From Butyriboletus loyo (taxonomy: Eukaryota; Basidiomycota; Agaricomycetes; Boletales; Boletaceae): 64,000 bases of DNA. Below the pieces are notes generated by a model. The model saw only the letters and a list, made by a program, of their open reading frames with translations. It ran no database searches and was not told the DNA's origin. The stretch spans positions 1 to 64,000 of the forward strand of contig JBBPSI010000013.1 in the NCBI GenBank assembly GCA_038093515.1, read 5' to 3'. Of this stretch, positions 57,389 to 64,000 are shown in pieces. Every line of letters begins with the position of its first letter. Position 1 is the first letter of the stretch. Made by a program: the position numbers and the translations under genes.

Positions 57389-58811
57389 CAGAATAATGTA
57401 ACAGGCGAGGCTTACTAAGCATCACCCGTTAAGTCTTGACGGTAGTCGTTTAGATATCTCAGTTGCGGGACCTCACGCGTTTGACATACTATGTCTTACT
57501 CAGCTGGTCTACGAGCATACGATTCCCAGTCAATTTTAATCAGGCTCTTATCCAGTCTTTTGATTTGACTCTTCTCTGTGTGAACTTTCGCCTACTTTGG
57601 TAGTCATGGTCAGTCGCTCCCGTCACCGTCGTGGCAACGATATGCAACTCGAAACAAGGGCTCTGCAGCATTGCCAGACGATACTTGACACCCAAAGTCG
57701 GAAGCCGCACACTGGCACGCAGAGCGGCTCCCACCAAGTAGTACTAATTGGACGCGCATCCCGCGTTTCAATCTTTCAATCTTTCAATTTTTATCGTCAC
57801 TAACTCGGAGTCCCACACTGTGATTCGCGCTCGTTTCTGCCACTGGTACTCAAAACGACTCACCTCCTCTCCGAGATCTCGACTCTCGAACAAGGACATG
57901 TTTCACGTTTCGTGAATTCGCTCGCATTCAAAGACCAAGGATGTGGTTCAATGAAAGGGCGACCGAAAGTCAAAACCCGAAGACGCGTCTGACAACTGGC
58001 CTCTGGGTAGAAGACGTGAGCCAAACCAGAACTAGGCCTTCGTTCCTAGTTGCGTCACAAGAGCTCGGCCGATGCCGATGCATCCAGAGTTTGACACTGC
58101 TCAGGTCGCCATAGATAAGATGGGCTGTGGGTCTCTCTCTCCACAGTTCCCCTTTCTTCCCACCTATCACCACCGCGCGTGCTCTCGGGTGCTTTCCCCC
58201 TCGCTCCCCCGCATCCACCCACCTCCCGAATCATTGGCATTATTCCAGCGTCCTCCCAAGCGCTCAGAAGGCCAGGTCCCCCAGCTCTCATCGATACTTT
58301 CCTCTCCTTATCTTGGGTTTTCTCGCCTCAGTCACGTGACTTCGGCTTTGCCCTCCAATTGGTCGCCACCACATCACGTGATCTCACAACCCGCCGGACC
58401 AGGCCTCCCGCAAAATCTAGTATGTGGATTTTCGTGTGATCTTCCAGTATACGCTTGTCTCTCGTTCCCAGCACAATCTCATTCACTCATCTCATAGTAT
58501 AGTCTTTCCAAACAATACTACTCATCTCCTTCACCTCTTCTCGCTGAGCAACCATCTCACGAAGGCATGACCTTCGCAGGTCACTTATCCGTCAGGCTTG
58601 TACTATGTGCTCGCTGCATCAGAGTCAGCACTCACAAGTACATATGGGATGTTGCCCCATCCAAATCTGGTGGTACTAGTGATATTCCGGATACAAATAC
58701 ACAAGCTGATACAAGACGAACAAGTCAACTATTGTTTAGAACCAAATCATGTCAACAGTCTGGAACAGAACAAAGGAGGTATCGCTGCAGACACGGGAAA
58801 AAAAGATAGTA
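57389..58811. other. Intergenic region with C/T-rich promoter-like part
   Basis: About 1.4 kb without a recognised gene. 58130-58560 is strongly pyrimidine-rich. It carries two TCACGTGA palindromes (near 58332 and 58375) followed by an ATG at 58567, the look of a promoter for a plus-strand transcript; the frame after this ATG is short and unrecognised and would run antisense into the kinase 3' end. Confidence 0.4.
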
Positions 58812-60522
58812 TCAGTGTCCATCCAGTGCGCCTCTCAGCCAAGGATGGTTCCGAACTTCCTCAATGTCAGCTCGGAGAGAAGGTTCGGGCTCCAGGCATC
58901 GGCTCATGAGATGCAAACAGGAGCTGCTCAGCTTTCTTCCGGGGAGTTCAGAAAGTATAATGCGTCCTTCAATGGCATCCCGTTCCGTAGGGAAGGGCGA
59001 CATGCCAGTGAGTAGGTAAGACAATAAGACTCCGAGAGTCCAGATTTCGACGGGTGAAGCTTGGTACGGTTGTTTAAGCAAGATTTCAGAGGCAGCATAC
59101 GCTGTTGTACCGAAAAAGAGATTATAGAACGGCTGGGGCTTGGCCGGATCTACCATGGTAGCGCTACCGAAATCGATGAGCTTGACCTGACATCAAGAAC
59201 TAAGTCCGAAAGACTGCCACGCTCGCATGATGAAACACACCTTGAAATTCTTATCAATGACCAAGTTTTCGTCTTTGATATCGCGATGACATATTCCGTG
59301 GCTGATAAGATAGAAGACGGCCTCGACAACCTGAGCCATGATGTATCGAGCTTGTTTCTCCGAAAGACGCTTGTGTTTCGTCTGTTCGATACACTCGAAC
59401 AAGTCATGCGAAGGGCGGCGAGAATAGCGACGTTTTGGAACCTCTAGGAAAACACTCGAGGGCTTCTTTGGAACAGAGATATCGTGAACAACATCGTCAT
59501 CTGACGGAGGGTCTGAAAGGCGGAGATTAATGGGAGATAGTTGACTGCACACTTGAGGAGGGGTATCCGGTTCCGACTCGGCCACAGAGAATTCAGACGC
59601 TGCGGGGGACAAAAGTGGAGTGGAGGAAGAGAGATGTGGGGTCGACATCTCTGGCGAAGAATGGTGAACAGTGTGTGACCTTTCTCTCTTGCGCCACGGA
59701 GATCCATGCAATTCCTGGACCTGGAGGGGTCATGGCCATCAATCAATCAACAAGAGCCGAGAGACTCGAGAGACTGACGACATAGAAGAATAATTCGTCT
59801 TCAAAGACATCAAGACATTTGACGATATTTTCGTGATTCATGATCCTAAGGAGCAGAATCTCCATTGGAATCCTCCCCAAGGTTTCGTGGTCGGTCCATG
59901 CTTGTTCCGGAACTTTTTCCTTGATCACAAACTTGACCGCGACTTCTGATTTAAGACGATGATGAAACGCAGTCATTACGAAACCGTAACCACCCGAGCC
60001 CAGCTCGTCCCCAAGTGAATATGCTCGCGCAAAAGTTGGATCGAGGTGGTGCCCAGGGGGGAAACGAGGAGAGTAGTTCATTGAGCAAAGGTCGTTGGAC
60101 ATCGGGTTGGGAAAGGAAGTGGTCAAAGGAGAATGGTGGAGCGGTGGAAGAGGTTCATCACCATAGGAAAGCAGGAGGGACGCTGGCTCTACCAGAGTAA
60201 GCGTGGTCTCACAGGGTCCAAGACGAGGGTGCGCGGCAGGATCTATAACGTCGCAGGAAGAGGAGATGAGTTTGTGGCCCGCGGGAGGCACGTCATGGTC
60301 ACAACACCGAGGGGACAAAGGGAGAGGGGAAACGCAATCGTCACTGAAAATCTCACTGTGATTGCAGGACGGGGAGGAACGGTTTCGAGCATGGGATGCA
60401 CCACTCTTTGTTCGGACGCGGGGACTAGATTCCGCGTTGTTCATATGGGCGGGATGGGGGGAGGTGTCCGAATGAAAAAAGGGAGGAAACGTCGAACGAG
60501 CGGTGCATTGCGCAACTGGCAT
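58812..60522 (-). CDS. PAS-kinase-like serine/threonine kinase (no PAS domain)
   Basis: A Ser/Pro-rich N-terminus of about 140 residues precedes the kinase domain: YSLGDELGSGGYGFVMTAF, EVAVKFVIKEKVPEQAW, TLGRIPMEILLLRIMNHENI, VKCLDVFEDELFFYVVQEL. A Ser-rich insert of about 110 residues then separates the lobes. Next come RYIMAQVVEAVFYLISHGI, CHRDIKDENLVIDKNFKVKL, IDFGSATMVDP, FFGTTAYAASEILLKQPYQ and SPVEIWTLGVLLSYLLTG. The RIPMEI helix and HRDIKDEN loop are those of PAS kinase (Psk1/Psk2), which controls glycogen and sugar use. The usual APE is ASE here, and no PAS domain lies in the N-terminus. The chosen start is MPVAQCTARSTFPP. Introns interrupt both lobes. Specificity unknown. Confidence 0.75.
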
Positions 60523-60677
60523 TCGATTGTTGGAATGCAATCAGAGCCAGTGAAGCGAGTCTGGAGGAGACCGCCGGATGGCATCCGCTGAGGGCGACCT
60601 GGCCCGAACTTGCTCTTTTCGGGACGACGAACGCTCATCATTAATGCTTCCGTATTACGCAACATCTACGACCCAAC

Positions 60678-61693
60678 TTAGTGTATATCTTCATAGTCTT
60701 CCCCAACGTCCAGGAACCGTCGAATCTCTTGAGCGTCCACTCCATTCTGCCGTGTAAAATACGCAAGGAAGATCGAATAATTGTCTGCCAAATGCATCAA
60801 GTCCGCCGCTCCCTTGTCGAGAGCGCAACACTGACCAGTCCACCGAACAGCAGCTTCATGTGCGAGCATGATCGCCCTCCTTTTCTCCTCTACTTTGACT
60901 GGATCACAAGCACCGTATGCCCCGAGCTCTTTCTCCAGCGCCACAATCTGCCGCCTTGCCTCCGCAACCCTCTGCAGCACGCTTGTTCGCGCCACCTGTG
61001 AGAACAAGACAGCTGAACGATCACAACGTGAGATGGACCAAAAGGCGCACGCTCTCGGGCCGCAACACCCTTTCACGATCTAGCGCAGTTCCTAGCTCTG
61101 CGACGTGGTTTTCGTGATTCTTCTTGGTGTCCTTGGCTGCAGCCAGCCTGTTTCGTAGCTAGGAAACAGTCAACAAAGATATAATACGAGGAGCAATCTG
61201 GCTTCATACTATGCTTCCTCGCTGTGAAGGGAAGCTCCAGAAGACTGCAGTCGTTGAGAATCACCGCATATATCCACCTCGATGCGTACTTACAGTTGGA
61301 AGACCCGATCTTGTCGCTCTGCACGAGCCCATCATCGACAAGGGACTGTAACACTTCCTTGACTGACTGTGAGACTGACTCCAAGTAATCAAGAGAATAT
61401 CCAACTAGACGTTACAGATCGGCGTACCAATGCCCTTGAGTTTTGGTCCAAGTTTCTCTAGTTCTTTGAGCTGTAAGCATGGTAAACACGTTTGGACGTG
61501 TGAGCAATGTCATGTAACCCACTTGAAAGAAGTCTCTCTGATCAAAGAATTAGATAACAATGCAAGTAAAGTTCGTGACCTACCGAATCGTGAAATATCT
61601 CGAGCAGTTTAACACGCTTCTCTTCGGCGGATAAACCTCGTGGCGCCTACGAAAGTGAGCAACGTCCACAATAAACCATAATTCGCGTACCAT
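60678..61693 (-). CDS. MND1: Meiotic recombination protein Mnd1
   Basis: With Hop2, Mnd1 promotes Dmc1/Rad51 strand invasion in meiosis. Exon 1 holds only the ATG at 61691-61693; the next exon reads APRGLSAEEKRVKLLEIFHD. Later small exons give SRDFFQLKELEKLGPKLKGI and then VSQSVKEVLQSLVDDGLVQS, DKIGSSNFFWSFPSQRGS. The coiled-coil part includes LQRVAEARRQIVALEKELGA and the end has AHEAAVRWTGQCCALDKGAA and GVDAQEIRRFLDVGEDYEDI. The winged-helix core and coiled coil match the family in order. About six introns. It lies 155 bp downstream of the PAS-kinase-like gene's start on the same strand. Assignment is firm from the SVKEVLQSLVDDGLV and WSFPS motifs. Confidence 0.9.
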
Positions 61694-62243
61694 TGATGAT
61701 AGAATTCGGTGGAGAGAGTCACAGTGCGCGGGCAATCATCCTGTTTTCTGATCACATGACGTACCAGTATGATGAACGCAATCTCAGGAGACCTGCCCAT
61801 GGGGAACATAACGAACTGATATTCCGCATGTATGAAAGCAGTAACCGTAACTTTGATGCCAACCAAACCAGGAAAGAAGAACATTAACCAACTGCCGATC
61901 TTGTAAGACGGAGAGTGCCTGTAGGCCGAAGCAGTGATTATACAGGAAAAACGCGCGGAGAGCGACCCAAGGTCATGCAGTCATAGTCCACAGCAAGGAT
62001 TGGATGAGAGTCTGAGTGGATTGGAAAAGTAAAGCATTGTCCCAGAAAGGAGTGTGTCTGGCTGTCGAGTTGAACCGGATAAGATGTAGACACGAAGAAA
62101 TCAAGTAAGATGTCAGGTCGTGGCATGAAGATTTACAAAAGAAAGCGGACGAATCGAGAATATACATACAGCCCTTCAACGCAGACATGGAAGGGTAACG
62201 ATGCAATGATGGCTAGGAACATCCAGAGAGAGGAGTCCGACTG
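61694..62243. promoter_or_regulatory. MND1 promoter region / 3' flank of next gene
   Basis: 550 bp without a gene; no recognised meiotic control element. Confidence 0.35.
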
Positions 62244-64000
62244 TCACCGGATCAGTTCAATTGGTGGCTGTGTCTGCGAGGGATATCGATATGCCACGAA
62301 TTCTCTGTCCTGTTCGACCCGCTCTTCGATAGCTTTCCGAGAAGCAACAGACAACCGAGGACCTAGGCGAGGCGCTGGGTTGGTATACGCAGAGGCGAGA
62401 TTGTCATCATTTGGGTCAATGATAGGAGTTGCCAGACTAGGGAACTCGTGTGAACTGAATCCGTTCGTCTCCAAAGGGGTGGTCGACTTCTTGCCTAACA
62501 GCGTAGCGAGGCCAAATTTGCTCTTGCGCTTGGTAGGTGTAAGAGGGACAGCAGGATTCTCCTCAATGTCTCCAAGACGACCTAGAGACCTACGGGATAC
62601 GCCGAATTCGCTATACATCCCGTTGGGCGTCCTCATACGGTCATGACCACCAGTGAGTGGCATTGTCTGAATACCTAGGTTAGGGCGTGTCCCGATGCCG
62701 CTAAACGATTGTCGCCTCGATTCGTCCCGGAAGGGTGCATGGGGCGGTGCAAGATCTTGCACATCTTGTCCGAGATGACGAAGATCGTATGTAGAGTAGA
62801 GCGTCTGTGGCCTTGGATCTCCACCCATACCATGTTGTGCTCGAAGCTTCGCCTCTCCAGGAAGTGGAGGCAACGACTTTTCTCTGGAAAGTGTCACTTG
62901 ATGACGCGAGGGTGCCGGCTTGGACAACGTCATGCCATTGGTGGAGGCAAATGTCGCTTGTTGAAGTTTCTGACGCATATCCGGTTCCGACGTGACAGGA
63001 TGAATAGACACCCTAGGTCGCCCGTTCTCATCCGGGGACATGTCGAGCACTTCCTTCTCGTCTGTGTGCCCGCTGTTCTTCCGGTCGTTGCCATCACCAT
63101 TGCCGCCTGAGGGGCGCGATGAGGTTGGTGACGGAACAAGACTGGTTGGAGCCGTGGAAGGTGACATACCAGCAGACGAAAAGCCACCATTTCGTGGAGA
63201 CGTCGTTGAAGGCAATGAAGGTGTCGATGCATGTCGACCCCCCGTACTACCGAGGTGTTCCCCAGGCCCTCGCTCTACAAGATACGACAATGGCGGAGGC
63301 GGCGCCAAGGGGGAATCGTCGTCATTGCGGTTCAAAGATCGTAACGAGTCACGAGGAGCAGTGGATGCATCGTCCTTATGTGAGGAGCCTCCTTTGACGA
63401 GTTTCCAGATCTTGGCGAGGCCATTACGTTTCTTCTTCGGCTTTTCGTCAGTCGCTACGGTGGACGTTTCTTCCCCGTTAGTGGTCGGCGGCCACAGTTG
63501 ACTGTGCCTTTGGGTAGAAAGCGTGCTTCTTTGGCCAACCGGCGAGCGGAGAGGAGGGGCATTCGCTTCGCGTTGTAATGCCACACTATGAAGAACGTCA
63601 CTGGTGAGCACACGACCACCACGACCGACTGACAAACGAGAGCCCGACACGTACTGCATATCAATCATACTTCCTGAGATCCCTGAAGGGGCCAGGCTAT
63701 CCTGACTTCGCCACGTAGAGCTCAGGTTTTTGAACCCAAAGAATCGTGACCGCCTAGGTGACACAGAACCCGGGCTATGTGCATCCGAGAACGATGCTTG
63801 GGAGTATACCTGTCCCAAGCTCGGTTGAACTTCGATGGGAACTGTTAATAAGCTCGCTGGCCTCATGCTGACAGCAGAGTACCTCGAGCTCTGCACCGGG
63901 CCAAGGCCGCTGTCCGTTTGGGGTGCTAGGCTATGCGAGGAGTAGAGCGAGGTGACGTCCACCACTGAACCTCGAGAAGACTTGCGCGGCCTACTACGCT
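62244..64000 (-). CDS. C-terminal part of a large Ser/Pro-rich protein (partial)
   Basis: An open frame runs from the stop after QPPIELIR at 62244 to the window edge, with residues RSRPRKSSRGSVVDVT at the edge, so the 5' end is outside. The visible 585 residues are rich in Ser, Pro, Arg and Gly and lack introns. Short conserved-looking blocks are RRSRFFGFKNLSSTWRSQ, KPKKKRNGLAKIWKLVKG, SREKSLPPLPGEAKLR, PTKRKSKFGLATLLGKKS and the C-terminal ASRKAIEERVEQDREFVAYR. Nothing identifies a family; a signalling or scaffold role is guesswork. Confidence 0.6.
   Translation of the reverse strand, partial: RSRPRKSSRGSVVDVTSLYSSHSLAPQTDSGLGPVQSSRYSAVSMRPASLLTVPIEVQPSLGQVYSQASFSDAHSPGSVSPRRSRFFGFKNLSSTWRSQDSLAPSGISGSMIDMQYVSGSRLSVGRGGRVLTSDVLHSVALQREANAPPLRSPVGQRSTLSTQRHSQLWPPTTNGEETSTVATDEKPKKKRNGLAKIWKLVKGGSSHKDDASTAPRDSLRSLNRNDDDSPLAPPPPLSYLVERGPGEHLGSTGGRHASTPSLPSTTSPRNGGFSSAGMSPSTAPTSLVPSPTSSRPSGGNGDGNDRKNSGHTDEKEVLDMSPDENGRPRVSIHPVTSEPDMRQKLQQATFASTNGMTLSKPAPSRHQVTLSREKSLPPLPGEAKLRAQHGMGGDPRPQTLYSTYDLRHLGQDVQDLAPPHAPFRDESRRQSFSGIGTRPNLGIQTMPLTGGHDRMRTPNGMYSEFGVSRRSLGRLGDIEENPAVPLTPTKRKSKFGLATLLGKKSTTPLETNGFSSHEFPSLATPIIDPNDDNLASAYTNPAPRLGPRLSVASRKAIEERVEQDREFVAYRYPSQTQPPIELIR

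Noticed and set aside
58567..58809. 80-codon frame after the promoter-like region
   Set aside because: No recognisable domain and no codon pattern like neighbouring genes; kept only as a possible non-coding transcript.
1..64000. CRISPR arrays, rRNA genes, bacterial attachment sites
   Set aside because: No regular direct-repeat arrays with unique spacers and no rRNA-like conserved blocks were seen; the DNA is eukaryotic.

Overview
The window looks like nuclear DNA of a mushroom-forming basidiomycete (Agaricomycetes). Nearly every recognisable protein is broken by many short GT-AG introns of about 45-70 nt, some with visible CTAAC/TACTAAT-type branch sites. Genes are dense and lie on both strands. 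Several families are typical of this group: a BTB/POZ gene, a two-module TM surface protein, an I9-type proteinase-inhibitor gene, paired SSU1 transporters and a caprin-like RGG protein. No bacterial operons, CRISPR arrays or rRNA genes are visible. The species cannot be named from this window.

Layout. 1-6300 is a transposon graveyard: solo LTRs, a decayed Ty3/gypsy-type gag on the minus strand, and a three-level nest of solo LTRs in which every level keeps a perfect 5-bp target-site duplication; the older DNA is CpG-poor. 6309-14077 holds a mitochondrial MTF1/mtTFB-like methyltransferase-fold gene divergent from THI6 (thiamine synthesis), then a phytanoyl-CoA dioxygenase-like gene and a RAP1-like telomere gene with a BRCT and three Myb-like modules. 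14653-31281 holds CDC24 (Cdc42 GEF), a GH63-family hydrolase, a RhoGAP, a YPR011C-like mitochondrial carrier and the Mediator kinase CDK8/SSN3. 31717-44969 holds a membrane protein with duplicated beta-rich modules, CDC6/cdc18 behind two MluI cell-cycle boxes, a gamma-tubulin-complex component, SPO11, a BTB protein and a caprin-like protein. 44970-47020 is a gene-poor relic region. 47021-52127 holds an 80-residue I9-like inhibitor, a gene with a retropepsin-like fold lacking the catalytic Asp, and LSB6 (type II PI4-kinase). 52406-57049 holds two SSU1-family transporters separated by repeat-rich DNA. 57050-64000 holds a large inverted repeat, a PAS-kinase-like kinase, MND1 and the 3' part of an unrecognised serine/proline-rich protein that runs off the right edge.

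Functional themes are polarity and Rho signalling (CDC24, the RhoGAP), cell-cycle and chromosome biology (CDC6, RAP1, the gamma-tubulin component) and meiotic recombination (SPO11 makes the breaks, MND1 helps strand invasion). These genes are not obviously co-regulated; ordinary fungal synteny is the simplest explanation.

Gene ends below are CDS ends. Multi-exon genes are given as one span with introns inside. Intron boundaries were read by eye from splice consensus and protein-family continuity, so single boundaries may be off.
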